From positions 186,001 through 250,000 of the forward strand of contig CP092873.1 in NCBI GenBank assembly GCA_030710605.1: 64,000 nucleotides of DNA, given 5' to 3'. Positions 39,778 to 51,113 of this stretch are shown piece by piece. Position numbers and translations under genes: made by a program. The stretch's first letter is position 1. Every line of letters begins with the position of its first letter. The notes below the pieces were generated by a model. The model was given only the letters and a program-made list of their open reading frames with translations, was not told the origin of the DNA and searched no databases. This DNA comes from Cordylochernes scorpioides (taxonomy: Eukaryota; Arthropoda; Arachnida; Pseudoscorpiones; Chernetidae).

Positions 39778-40959
39778 CTAGTTTTCCTGACGGGAACGGC
39801 GAGGCGACTGGCAGGGTCTTCTATCAGGAGACGAATATTGTCCTTTTCGGCCAGTGTAAGGAGAGGGGCTTCTGTAGCGGCGTCTATTTTCTCTTGGCAG
39901 GTCGTCGTTGGGCTCTTGGCTGCTCCGAGAATTATAGAATGTTCTAGGCTCTTGCCTATCTCTATGTTTGTAATACCAATTTTGTCCTTCATATTCTCTC
40001 CTCCTGTCACGGCAATAGCGCACGACCTGGCCAGGGCGTCCGCAGTGGAAACAGATTGGCTTACCTTTCGTGGTTCGCCATTTGTTGGTATCGCGTCTTC
40101 CTCCTTGTTTTGGGTACCGAGGTTCAGAGTGCGGTCTTATCGTTTGGGCCACATATCTATTATTATAAAACTCTCGGGGTCTTTCCTTCTGTGGGGAACT
40201 TCTCCTAGGCTTTGAGATTGGCGCCAGGGTTCTTCCAATCTCCTCCTTTACCATATCTTCGATGGTAGAAATTTTTGGTTCCTCTCGAGTAGAGCCTAAT
40301 GCCCGCTGTACCTCCTCACGAACAATTTGCCTGATCATAGATGACAGATCTGCCCTGTCATCATGATCACTGAGAGATGCCACATTTGGTAGTCGCTCGT
40401 ATTTGGTTGGGGTCACTCGCTTATAGTGTAGGCTTTCAATGCGGCGACATTCGGTGACGAATTGCTCAGTGTTATGCACATCCCTTGGGAGAAGTGCCTG
40501 GTAGAGCTCCTCAGCTATCCCTTTCATCAGATGGGATATTTTATCTTCCTCATTCATTTTTGGATCTACCTCTTTGCAAAGGCGCAGGACGTTTTGGATG
40601 TAATATTCGGTGCTTTCTCCTTTTAATTGTGCGCGAGTTTTGAGTATTTTCTCAGCTCGCAGTCTTGAGCTTTCATTTTTTCCAAATACATTTTCTAATT
40701 GTGACATGAACTCCGTCCATGTCTGGATGCTTTCCTCGTTGTTTTCATACCATTTGAGAGCAGTGCCAGTTAGATAGAAATAAACATTAGCGAGACAAAG
40801 GGTTTCATCCCATTGGTTGTGCTTCGCCACACGTTCATACCCTTTTAACCAGCTACGGGGATCTTTAACACCCTCACCAGAGAACATTGAGGGGTTTCTA
40901 GGTAGATGTTGGACAAAAAATGAACCTACCTGAGTAGTTGCTTCTTTCTTGATGTTCAT
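39778..40959 (-). CDS. Gag of the gag-only LTR element, unit 1
   Basis: 393 residues, intact. Starts MNIKKEATTQVGSFFVQHLP. Capsid-type region DPRSWLKGYERVAKHNQWDE, LANVYFYLTGTALKWYENNE, FMSQLENVFGKNESSRLRAE and STEYYIQNVLRLCKEVDPKM; basic region; one CCHC knuckle CFHCGRPGQVVRYC near residue 300; then an Arg/Ser-rich tail ending RRSRQEN. An intact Gag with no pol suggests particle formation by Gag and dependence on a relative for reverse transcription and integration (inference). Starts at the first Met, ~80 bases after the LTR. Confidence 0.88.
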   Translation of the reverse strand: MNIKKEATTQVGSFFVQHLPRNPSMFSGEGVKDPRSWLKGYERVAKHNQWDETLCLANVYFYLTGTALKWYENNEESIQTWTEFMSQLENVFGKNESSRLRAEKILKTRAQLKGESTEYYIQNVLRLCKEVDPKMNEEDKISHLMKGIAEELYQALLPRDVHNTEQFVTECRRIESLHYKRVTPTKYERLPNVASLSDHDDRADLSSMIRQIVREEVQRALGSTREEPKISTIEDMVKEEIGRTLAPISKPRRSSPQKERPREFYNNRYVAQTIRPHSEPRYPKQGGRRDTNKWRTTKGKPICFHCGRPGQVVRYCRDRRREYEGQNWYYKHRDRQEPRTFYNSRSSQEPNDDLPRENRRRYRSPSPYTGRKGQYSSPDRRPCQSPRRSRQEN

Positions 40960-41037
40960 GGTTTTTCTTCTTGCTCAACCGAGTCAATTTTCCGTTTTTT
41001 TTTTCTGAATGGGTATCGATCCAGCTTCTTCACCAGT

Positions 41038-41289
41038 TGTAGCGTAGAAATCAAGCCTTGAAATATCCTAAGATGTAAAAGTATTTATTGATGACGTCAC
41101 AGCGACGAGTCGACCATTATTAACAAGTCAGCCCAACTATTTACAGCTAGAGAATCTTAAGCAAGCAAGCAAAGAAATATTTTAAAGATGATTTCACAAA
41201 CACAGATTAATATATATTTTTATAATCTGTTGAATATATTTTCTCATTGAATAATATTAAATTAAATAATAAAATATTTCTTCGCCACA
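41038..41289 (-). repeat. LTR 2 (shared middle LTR)
   Basis: The single LTR between the two gag units. A shared middle LTR is the signature of a tandem duplication rather than two separate insertions. Confidence 0.9.
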
Positions 41290-41746
41290 TAGCCTCCTCC
41301 TATAAAGAGCATCGACCCGATGCTCAGAAGGAGACTTATATCCTCAGTCTCAAGGCTCGAGAACGGATGATAGGGCCTGAGATCTCTTCGCGGGTCTGTG
41401 GTTGTTGTGTTCGTTCAGTGGGGATGTCTTCTTCCTGGAAGTTTGTCGAGTCATCTTCTGGGTCCTCTTCTAGCTGGTCCTCCTGGTCCTCTGGGTTCAA
41501 ATAAGGTTTCATCCTACAAATGTGAACTAAATCTTTTGTTTAACGACGACCTTGCTGGTTTCCGAATGTTTCAAATTCATAGGTCACATCAGATATTTTT
41601 CGGGTTACTTTGTATGGGCCGAAGTAACGTCTCATTAGTTTTTCCTTCTATTTTAATGTCTATGTAATCTTCTTTTAATTCTAATGTAGTCGATAAGGGA
41701 GGATTTATAAATTTTGCGGCCTTACCTCCAAAATAGGACGCATCTT

Positions 41747-42928
41747 CTAGTTTTCCTGACGGGAACGGCGAGGCGACTGGCAGGGTCTTCTATCAGGAGA
41801 CGAATATTGTCCTTTTCGGCCAGTGTAAGGAGAGGGGCTTCTGTAGCGGCGTCTATTTTCTCTTGGCAGGTCGTCGTTGGGCTTTTGGCTGCTCCGAGAA
41901 TTATAGAATGTTCTAGGCTCTTGCCTATCTCTATGTTTGTAATACCAATTTTGTCCTTCATATTCTCTCCTCCTGTCACGGCAGTAGCGCACGACCTGGC
42001 CAGGGCGTCCGCAGTGGAAACAGATTGGCTTACCTTTCGTGGTTCGCCATTTGTTGGTATCGCGTCTTCCTCCTTGTTTTGGGTACCGAGGTTCAGAGTG
42101 CGGTCTTATCGTTTGGGCCACATATCTATTATTATAAAACTCTCGGGGTCTTTCCTTCTGTGGGGAACTTCTCCTAGGCTTTGAGATTGGCGCCAGGGTT
42201 CTTCCAATCTCCTCCTTTACCATATCTTCGATGGTAGAAATTTTTGGTTCCTCTCGAGTAGAGCCTAATGCCCGCTGTACCTCCTCACGAACAATTTGCC
42301 TGATCATAGATGACAGATCTGCCCTGTCATCATGATCACTGAGAGATGCCACATTTGGTAGTCGCTCGTATTTGGTTGGGGTCACTCGCTTATAGTGTAG
42401 GCTTTCAATGCGGCGACATTCGGTGACGAATTGCTCAGTGTTATGCACATCCCTTGGGAGAAGTGCCTGGTAGAGCTCCTCAGCTATCCCTTTCATCAGA
42501 TGGGATATTTTATCTTCCTCATTCATTTTTGGATCTACCTCTTTGCAAAGGCGCAGGACGTTTTGGATGTAATATTCGGTGCTTTCTCCTTTTAATTGTG
42601 CGCGAGTTTTGAGTATTTTCTCAGCTCGCAGTCTTGAGCTTTCATTTTTTCCAAATACATTTTCTAATTGTGACATGAACTCCGTCCATGTCTGGATGCT
42701 TTCCTCGTTGTTTTCATACCATTTGAGAGCAGTGCCAGTTAGATAGAAATAAACATTAGCGAGACAAAGGGTTTCATCCCATTGGTTGTGCTTCGCCACA
42801 CGTTCATACCCTTTTAACCAGCTACGGGGATCTTTAACACCCTCACCAGAGAACATTGAGGGGTTTCTAGGTAGATGTTGGACAAAAAATGAACCTACCT
42901 GAGTAGTTGCTTCTTTCTTGATGTTCAT
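41747..42928 (-). CDS. Gag of the gag-only LTR element, unit 2
   Basis: 393 residues. The only difference seen from unit 1 is Glu to Lys in SRSSQKPNDDL. Same knuckle and tail; intact frame. Confidence 0.88.
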   Translation of the reverse strand: MNIKKEATTQVGSFFVQHLPRNPSMFSGEGVKDPRSWLKGYERVAKHNQWDETLCLANVYFYLTGTALKWYENNEESIQTWTEFMSQLENVFGKNESSRLRAEKILKTRAQLKGESTEYYIQNVLRLCKEVDPKMNEEDKISHLMKGIAEELYQALLPRDVHNTEQFVTECRRIESLHYKRVTPTKYERLPNVASLSDHDDRADLSSMIRQIVREEVQRALGSTREEPKISTIEDMVKEEIGRTLAPISKPRRSSPQKERPREFYNNRYVAQTIRPHSEPRYPKQGGRRDTNKWRTTKGKPICFHCGRPGQVVRYCRDRRREYEGQNWYYKHRDRQEPRTFYNSRSSQKPNDDLPRENRRRYRSPSPYTGRKGQYSSPDRRPCQSPRRSRQEN

Positions 42929-43008
42929 GGTTTTTCTTCTTGCTCAACCGAGTCAATTTTCCGTTTTTTTTTTTTCTGAATGGGTATCGATCCAGCTTCT
43001 TCACCAGT

Positions 43009-43260
43009 TGTAGCGTAGAAATCAAGCCTTGAAATATCCTAAGATGTAAAAGTATTTATTGATGACGTCACAGCGACGAGTCGACCATTATTAACAAGTC
43101 AGCCCAACTATTTACAGCTAGAGAATCTTAAGCAAGCAAGCAAAGAAATATTTTAAAGATGATTTCACAAACACAGATTAATATATATTTTTATAATCTG
43201 TTGAATATATTTTCTCATTGAATAATATTAAATTAAATAATAAAATATTTCTTCGCCACA
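43009..43260 (-). repeat. LTR 3 of the gag-only array (5' LTR in element orientation)
   Basis: TGTAGCG...GCCACA. The primer site side reads ACTGGTGAAGAAGCTGG on the minus strand just inside 43009. Followed by ATAT and the start of duplicated block copy 2. Confidence 0.9.
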
Positions 43261-46200
43261 ATATATAAAAAGGAAGTGTTAAACTACAATTTTTTTCTGA
43301 AAACACGGCGCGCAAATAAATATAAATATAAAATTGTGAAATTTGAAATAAAACATAAGTGAAAATTGAACAAATCCATATGAACGTCGTTTTAACCTAT
43401 TGTGTAACATTATACCCACCATTCTAAATCTAGTATTACCCATACTCTTAAAAAGGACCATAATTGAAAACACTGCATCATTTTTGTAATATATTTTTAA
43501 AATCATAAATTGTCAACCGCTGTATTTCCTTTTTTTTAACAAGGTACACCAGTTTAGAGTATTGAGATCTCATTTTTTATTTTATTAGTTAACAATCTTT
43601 AAAAAAAATCATTATATTAGCAGGTAGATAGAAAATTACAAGGAAATATTTTAGCGGGAAAACGCTAAGAATCTGAGATGAACAACCCTGGGAAAGTCCG
43701 TTGGAAAATAAATAAAGATATCCATCAATGTCAAATTCTAGACTCCCCCGCAAGTTTGATTGACAAGTCGGCGAGACCCTAAGGGTTTCAAGAGAACCGC
43801 TATTACCGCCCACAAGGAAACCATCTTTAACAATACACAGTCTAGACCGAGCGCTTGGTGTGAAAGGTACCTTTTGCAAAGACCTTGGCCTTTAGGCCAT
43901 GGCAGGGCTCTAGGTCTGCCACATATTTCTTCCATTTCTTTTATTCATCTATTTATTTTAATTTAGTATAATATTCTAATAGCATAAGATGTCAAATATA
44001 TTTTAAAAACACTTTTGTACAAGTCATTATGACAAGATATATTTATGGATGCCAGTAAGGCCAATTTTATGGTAAAAGTCTATCGCAATACAATTCTCCT
44101 GTGTAAAATGTTTTATTACCATTTAGATTTACAGTTATGTATAATAATTTATTTTCTTCATCATTTATTTTAATTTTCTTTAGTTTTATATATATATATA
44201 TTTTTTTTTTTTAAGTTACTTTAGTTTATGCAAACAAGATGTTTGTTCAATTATAGTTTTAGATAAAACGTGTTCCAATAAACGACTAGAGTATACAATT
44301 TTTTATTTTTAACAGTGTAGATGATCTCTTAAAACTGGTCTTGTAATTTTATTTTTTTGCATGGATATACTATCTTGTGCAAATAGTAATTTGTGATTAT
44401 GTAGAACTCTATATTCTTATTTGTAACTCTTCGTGGATGGAAATACGAGACAATAGTATAGCGACTATTGATAGAAAAACCTTTTTTGTATAGATTATTA
44501 GCCTTTTTTCTACTTGAGTTACTTTTGATTATATTTTTGCATGTCACGCACATTACAAATAGTTACTGCATATAATTTTATCTCTCCCATTTATATTTTA
44601 TTATTTAGTCATTATCGTAAAGACTGACCTATATATTCAATCTAATAGCGATTTTATAGTATGATAATCCATGTACAGAATTTGGTGGGGAAGGTTTTCC
44701 TTTTTTTAAATGAAATTAGTGAAATTTGTTTATTTTCTTTAACTCCAGCCAAAGAACGAAATCATTTTTTTATATCCTGCATCCTTTGGAAGTTAATAAC
44801 ATTATTTCAGAATTAAACGCAATATGCAAACTTAGCAATTAATCAGACATATAATTCCAGGAACCTTAGAGAGAGAGCGATAAAGAACTTTGCACCTCGT
44901 GTGTGTTTGCACTTGACTGGTTTTTGATAAGCCTTTCCAGAAAACCTTATCTATACATCCACCTTTCAGATTATTTGGCAGCAGAAGCCTGTATCAAAAA
45001 CCTATAGCATCATAGCAGACTTAAAATTCGTTTCAACATCGGCTTTCATAGTTTTATGAAACGTGGCATTAGACATGGTGACCTGTAGCAAAGACTACAT
45101 TTCTGGGAGGTCGAGAGTATATCTTGAATATTAAGAAGAATATCTTGCGTAGTTTTAAACAAAGGATGTCGGAGCATGCAATTTTGTCTATAAAATTGGA
45201 CATTACTCAGTAAGCTTTGAAGATACTCACGAAGGTGGACGTGAGATAAAGAATAACATATAATATAATATACCGATGGACGCCATCGAGCGTAATACCA
45301 CGTGACGTGAACCAATTGAAGAGTGGGTCACTGGTGGGAAGTGAAGAAAATATTTTGAAAAGATGCATCAGTTATAAAATACCGAGATGTATTCTATCTA
45401 ATATCCATCTGCAGGGCTGATGCACCTTATTCGCTCGGAATTTCCCAAGATGAATAACTGGCATACCAAGTTAATCTACGCGAGGTATAGTTGTGTCAAC
45501 CTGCACCTACTCAAATGTGTCTAGGCTTGGTTCACCTCTGTCATACCACGAGAAACCATATCTTAACAAAATAAATGTTTAGCATCATAACGAAGTATAT
45601 ATTTGAGCATTCAATTCCGTATTTTATTTAGACTCCAATAGGAAAGCGTGCTGTGTCAAAAACCAGGTCAAGTCAATATACATAATATCATCAAAGGTGT
45701 AAGAGTACTGCAGTCGACAGTATTTTTTTTACGAACCACGTAGTGAACAGGAGTAAATCCGTAGCAGAACGAATAGAACAGTCTAATACAATGATGTTTT
45801 ATTTTATTTTTTAAGTTGAAGAGTTCAGGCTGGACTAAAGAAAAGAACAATATGATAGACCCTGATATATGTAAAATAGAGTGCGTGCAAAACTAATATT
45901 TCCTATTGAAGCACTCTAGATATATTTAGAACAGGGAAATTCTCAGGAACAGGATAGACAAACACTTTTGAAGCACAAATCCAGGATTTGCATATCTTTT
46001 AAGTAAATAAGTTGTACCACCTTGCAATAGCCAAACAGCATTAGTTTAGAGGTAAGATAACTGTCGAAATTCGTCAGCTATACGACGCTCTACACGTGAG
46101 AGGAAGCCGACAAGGTGTAGACTTTGTGATGTGGGCGATGGCCATAGTCACTGACGTGAACATTAAGAGAGTGTATATATAGAAAGCTGTATGAGAAACA

Positions 46201-46560
46201 GTCATTTCGTAAAATTTTATTATGTATTAAATGGGACAGATCAAATTAAACAGAATTTTTCTTTTATAGAATTTTTTTCATGAAACTTTAAATTTTGAAC
46301 TTTTATGTTAAAATTTTCAAAATTTCTCATGTCAATGCATTTGTAAGTGTAGACAATCGGTCTTGTTTAATTTTAGCAATTAGGTGTAACCCATTTGGCA
46401 CAAATATTCAAGTTTAGGGTAATTTTTTTGTTTTATTAAGATTAGATATAATTAGAATAAGATATTATTTGATCAAGAAGCGACTGGAGAACCAGGCGCT
46501 CTTGAGTGGCCATTAAGTGGTAACTTTCCAGTTATGAACAACGACTTAGTATTTCAGTAT
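43261..46560. repeat. Duplicated block, copy 2, left part
   Basis: Counterpart of 416-3697, same orientation. Only short frames, conserved neither in length nor in frame between copies (for example 449-661 versus 43279-43506), which argues against coding. Confidence 0.8.
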
Positions 46561-46756
46561 TTTTAGGTCGGATTTAAGACGTGTCAAAATACGTTGTACT
46601 TTTGACTAACAAATATCCCATTCTAACCAGTGCTGTAGTCGTAAAATTAGCATAGGGTATACGCTTGAGAATATAAATTTTTGGTAAAATAAACAAGGTT
46701 ATTTTTAATTATATTTTTATTTGAAAAAAAAAAACGTAAAATATTACATACAACTT

Positions 46757-48307
46757 TTACATAAAAATGTCCCATAATGACTGCCGAGATGCATCTGTAT
46801 TTTTTCTGGCACAAACTCTTGATCTAGTGTCAGTAGATGATCTATGATGTAAAAGCCATGATTGAACGTATTTTTTCGGCTGAAACATTTCGATTGGTGG
46901 TCCATTTGAATTTATGAACATTAAGTTCGAAACATTTGATATTAGCAAAGAAGTCCGCAAGTTTGTTATTATATCATTCATCAGGCTGAAACCTCGCTCA
47001 CATTCAGCTGTTGAACAGGGCAATGTTGAAATTGCCCTGAAAAATGGTTGAAGTATTTCGGGAACATTGTTTTTATCATCAACAAAATCTCTCAAGCCGT
47101 TAATGCATTTCATTTCATCTAAGTTAAACCTTCGACAAATACGTCTCATTTTGACCTCTCCATATCGAACATTTTCTGCGTCAAAATTGTTTGGTTCTAG
47201 AGCTGAAATATCCTTAATTAATTGCTCATTATCTTCATTTGATTCTGTACACAACCTTAATTTTAACTTTTCTATTATACACACACTTAGAAGAAATTTT
47301 TTTCTATCAATCGGAATAATTTTGGCATTGGGAACTAATGTCACGCTCCTAAAAACTAAGTTTTCTGCCGCTTCAAGAGCTAGCAAGCTTTTTTCTCCTG
47401 GTGATGTTTTGAAGCTTTCTATGACTCTAATTGTTCTCTTTATTATATGTTCCGCCTTTTGTAAAGTAGTTGTTCTAGACTGCAGCTCTAAAGACAACAT
47501 TGACATTTCCTGAAGCGTGTCGTACATTAAACCTAAATCTAATATAAATTCTGGACTCTCCAATCTTCTTAATAACCCTTGATATGTGGAATCGAGATAT
47601 GTTGATGATTTGAAATGATGGTGCAATGACTCGTATGACTCCCAGACGGTTTTTATTGTTCTAAAACTACTTGAAATCCATCGTACTCCTAAAATTCGAC
47701 CCACTTTAGCAAATCTTGTTCCTAATTCATGGCAAGCTTCCTCCAGAGCACGACAATTTTTGGGAGATTGGCTATATAATGAATACAGTTTGTCCATAAA
47801 AGCTTTAAAATGGTTGATTCCGCGGACTTCTTTGATAGTATCGCCAACAGAAAGCTCTAATCTATGGTTGAGGCAGTGCCATGCAAAAAGTTTTGGAAAC
47901 TTTTGCTTAAGTCGAATTACGACTCCCGAATGTCTTCCTACCATGACACTTGCCCCATCAGTCGCAATTGCTATCCAATTTTCTTTTAAATATTCTTCGT
48001 TCAACCCATGTTTATACAAAGTATTCAAAAGCTCTTTTTCAATATTTTCTGAGTCTTGGCATTGTAATTCACACAAATCAAAGAAAATATAATCAATACT
48101 TTCTCCTCCTAAATATGCTTTCAAGAAAATGACCAAAGTTGCTTTATTACTTAAGGTTGTTGATTCATCAATTAGTATAGTAATTTTTGAATTTGTTGAC
48201 AAAATCTTCGAAACAAGCATTTTCCGCATTTCGCAGGCTATATGGTTTATTATTTGTGTAGCAGAATATCTGGAGTGAAGAGTCGATCCTAATTTAATGC
48301 CATTCAA
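46757..48307 (-). CDS. hAT transposase, catalytic and dimerisation domains
   Basis: 516 residues from the first Met; the open frame extends upstream to about 48440. RNase H-like core: ITILIDEST (first D), IAIATDGASVMVGRHSGVV (second D), and AWHCLNHRLELSVGDTI in the conserved insertion start. The C-terminal hATC region LPCSTAECERGFSLMNDIIT contains the catalytic E. Resembles the KIAA1586-like hAT group found in many invertebrate genomes. One frameshift separates it from the N-terminal part, so it was active recently but is now probably dead. Confidence 0.9.
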   Translation of the reverse strand: MNGIKLGSTLHSRYSATQIINHIACEMRKMLVSKILSTNSKITILIDESTTLSNKATLVIFLKAYLGGESIDYIFFDLCELQCQDSENIEKELLNTLYKHGLNEEYLKENWIAIATDGASVMVGRHSGVVIRLKQKFPKLFAWHCLNHRLELSVGDTIKEVRGINHFKAFMDKLYSLYSQSPKNCRALEEACHELGTRFAKVGRILGVRWISSSFRTIKTVWESYESLHHHFKSSTYLDSTYQGLLRRLESPEFILDLGLMYDTLQEMSMLSLELQSRTTTLQKAEHIIKRTIRVIESFKTSPGEKSLLALEAAENLVFRSVTLVPNAKIIPIDRKKFLLSVCIIEKLKLRLCTESNEDNEQLIKDISALEPNNFDAENVRYGEVKMRRICRRFNLDEMKCINGLRDFVDDKNNVPEILQPFFRAISTLPCSTAECERGFSLMNDIITNLRTSLLISNVSNLMFINSNGPPIEMFQPKKYVQSWLLHHRSSTDTRSRVCARKNTDASRQSLWDIFM

Positions 48308-48435
48308 TGTTTGTAACGTGATATGATTTTCATAATCAGAATATGGTCTATTTGTTTTAGCGATATTATAAGCAGTTCTAAAAAGCTTAATATTTTCATT
48401 TTCTACTTCAATGTTGATATTGTTTGCATATTCTT

Positions 48436-48930
48436 CTAATTTACTTTTTTTCTGTCTTTCTTAATATTCTCAGCTATTTTATGAGCTTCAGACTCACAAT
48501 GCTTTTTAATTTTCATTCGAATGTTTGATAATTTGCTTGCCCGATCTTTTCCTGCTGCTTCTATTAGGTAGTTACTCCATTCTGGTGAAATATGAATTCT
48601 TTCACTTTTTGCAGCCCCTAAAGTTTTAACACTTGCGCAAATGTTACATCCGAGTCTACCTTTGGAAATTGAAAGCCATGGATACTTTTCCTTAAATTGA
48701 ATATATTGGGAATCATTCCAAACTTCAAATTTGGAATCCTGGTCATTCATTTTCTCTGATGAACTATTGATCAATATATCAGCTCTTTTTGAGATAGTAC
48801 TTGCATTTGATGTACCAACAGTGTTTTTATTTCTTTTAACAGCTTCTTCTAGTTCATTCTTTTCTGCATCTTCTTCTACCTCCAAACTTCTTTTAGTACA
48901 TAAATTTCCTGTCTTCAACCAGCGGTCCAT
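48436..48930 (-). CDS. hAT transposase, N-terminal DNA-binding part
   Basis: 164 residues starting MDRWLKTGNLCTKRSLEVEE. After a charged linker comes WLSISKGRLGCNICASVKTL with a later HCESEAHKIAE, a BED/TTF-type zinc-binding pattern (C..C...H...H). The frame ends at KKDRKKVN; reading shifts by one indel near 48440 to SKLEEYANNI and on into the catalytic frame. Confidence 0.85.
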   Translation of the reverse strand: MDRWLKTGNLCTKRSLEVEEDAEKNELEEAVKRNKNTVGTSNASTISKRADILINSSSEKMNDQDSKFEVWNDSQYIQFKEKYPWLSISKGRLGCNICASVKTLGAAKSERIHISPEWSNYLIEAAGKDRASKLSNIRMKIKKHCESEAHKIAENIKKDRKKVN

Positions 48931-49224
48931 AATTAAACAGAAGAGTTATTTTCGAAAGCTAGTATAAGTACAGAAAATTTAAATTTCACTTATTTTAACA
49001 TTAACAAAATTTAGATACTTACTTAATCGATTTGTTTTGAATAAAATCTTTATTTTATTTATTTTTTTAAAAAACAAACACCAACTTTTCATCAACAATT
49101 AAAAACAATTTAAATAAGCTTTTAAGCCAGTATCAATAAACTTTCTTAAAGAAGTTTTCAAAATTATATTTTTTTGAAAATCAATGTTATTTTGTCAACA
49201 GCTTTTGCTAACTTCAAATAAACT

Positions 49225-50019
49225 TGTAGAGGCCACTTCTGGGGCCTCCACAAAGTCACCCACAGAATCAATGGAAAGCTGGTGGACAATGAAGTGGACT
49301 TCGAGCATTCTTCTTTGTAAAACCAGCCCATCTCTTCACTTCTTTTTTTTATTTCTAGTTTTTGTAAATAACTTATAGTACTACAATAATTTTCTTTTTA
49401 TTTTAAATAAGCAGCTATTTTGGGTTTTCTTTTTTTTTTTAATATTTTTAAAATTAATATTTCGAATGATAATTTTTATTATAGTTTTTTTATTTTTTTA
49501 TCACAGAGGGTGACCAGATAAAGATTTATTATTAATTTTTTTATTTTTTTTCTCGGTCACCCTGGGAGAAAAAGTTAGTGACGAGCAAGTTTTGGTGTGA
49601 GAGCAGTTCTTCTTAGAGATAAGATAGTATATAGGGAAGCTTGTTAAAAATGTAGTTCTACAAGATTTTGGTGAGGGATTTCCAGCCTTCCAACAGAAGC
49701 ACAAAGTTAAGTATTTTTTTTTAATAATGATTTTAATAGGTATATTCATGTAAAATTTCTCACAACCTATCCTCATTGCATATTTATTTATTTTATTTCT
49801 TATCTTTGTGTTTTTCTTTTTTGGTCAAAGGAGATAAATAAATATATATTGTAATCTTAATCAGAGCTTATGTCCTTTCTTTTTTTTAACCCCAGTGCGT
49901 GCAGGATACATACAAATTGTATTTTTTTTTATATAGCAGGATGTAAACTTTTCGTGAACTCCCTGAGAAAGAGAGAGCTTCATGGATTTCGGGACGATAG
50001 CACCGAAATAGGCTCATCA
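49225..50019 (+). repeat. LTR-like repeat, copy C (795 bp), inside the hAT
   Basis: TGTAGAGGCCACTTCTGGGG to GGCTCATCA, flanked by AACT at 49221-49224 and 50020-50023. This is the only copy whose flanks look like a target duplication, supporting solo-LTR insertion into the hAT. Confidence 0.65.
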
Positions 50020-50073
50020 AACTAAAGAATATGCAAAATTAACGTCCACAATAACGTAGTTTAGCATGGTTAC

Positions 50074-50238
50074 TGTTTGATTTGTTAGTGTCTTGTACAA
50101 AACAACGAATCACTAACCTATCATGAAGACGTAACTTTATTCACTGGCCTCTGTTGTCATATGTTATTTTACATATCCTACATGAACCAAAACATTAACT
50201 TGTGATGATGATATATTCAATCACTGAATAACCTAACA
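50074..50238 (-). repeat. Outer gypsy 3' LTR (165 bp)
   Basis: Base-for-base identical to 59120-59284 as far as read by eye. Confidence 0.92.
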
Positions 50239-50253
50239 TCTTCTTTTTTTTTA

Positions 50254-51068
50254 CTAGTCTTTAAATCTACTTGGTTTTTTCACCAGTCGACCTGATCTGG
50301 TTCTAGTCTCTGATGCAGCATTCTCAGGTTCACTTACCGTGGGGCTGTCACTCTTTGATTGGATTCTGCATTCGGTAGTTTCAATTCGGGTTCTTTTCAC
50401 AATGTTGTCTCCTCCTGCTGATGAAGTAGATGGTAAGCATTTTGATACAGTTTGTTCTTGATCAATGCTTTCTTTTCTTCCTTCTTCTTGATTGTTTGTA
50501 GATTTTTGATTTGCTGAAGCCTGTTGTGGTTTAATCCAGGTTCTATTTCTTCTGTAGGTTCTACCATGAATATTCACATCATAGGATCTTGTGTTGTGTT
50601 CATTTGTGATGATTTGTGATGATTCATTGGTTCTCTCACTTGATTCTGTGAATTTGATAGACAAATAGAACAATTTTCAATTTCTTGCCCTATTTGTGCA
50701 TTCATTCCTGGCCAAAAGATATTGTCTCTTGCTCTTCGCATACTTGAATTAATTCCAATATGTCCTTGATGGGTTTTCATTATCATCTCTGCTCTTAATT
50801 TATTTGGAATTACAATTCTATCATTCTTTAGTATGATTCCATCTTGAACTGTTAATTCTTCTCTAAAATTCCAATATTCTCTGGTTAGCATTGAAGTTTG
50901 ATTTTTATTTGGTGGCCATCCATTTAGAATAAGTTTCTTCACTTCACACAGAATAGGATCAGATGATGTTTCTTCTCTAATTCTCAGGACAGTGTCACTG
51001 CATACACTTAATGTTTCCATAACATTGACTGTGGCAATTTCTTTGTAAATGATGTCAATGGGATACAC
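50254..51068 (-). pseudogene. Outer gypsy integrase remnant: zinc region joined to pol tail
   Basis: 50574-51068 has IVIPNKLRAEMIMKTHQGHIGINSSMRRARDNIFWPGM with CSICLSN, the H2C2 domain, then QNQVREPMNHH. 50254-50673 gives NTRSYDVNIHGRTYRRNRTWIKP, the conserved very end of Mag-type pol, plus an acidic tail (PSTSSAGGDN... KKPSRFKD). The ~250-residue DDE core that should lie between is absent, so a deletion removed it. Confidence 0.82.
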
Positions 51069-51113
51069 ATCATATTTCAGATTTTCATTCCTTACATCTT
51101 TGATGCAAGCTCT

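Larger units (their letters stand above)
39069..43260 (-). mobile_element. Tandem LTR-gag-LTR-gag-LTR array (non-autonomous Ty3/gypsy)
   Basis: Three 252 bp LTRs (39069, 41038, 43009) alternate with two ~1.72 kb internal regions. Period 1969-1971 bp. Outer flanks share ATAT (39065-39068 and 43261-43264). Each internal region holds an intact Gag frame and, after it, the last part of a pol integrase (MRRYFGPYKVTRKISDVTYE ... HICRMKPYL). Protease, RT, RNase H and the integrase core are deleted in both. The two units differ at about three positions plus a poly-T length change. Confidence 0.9.
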
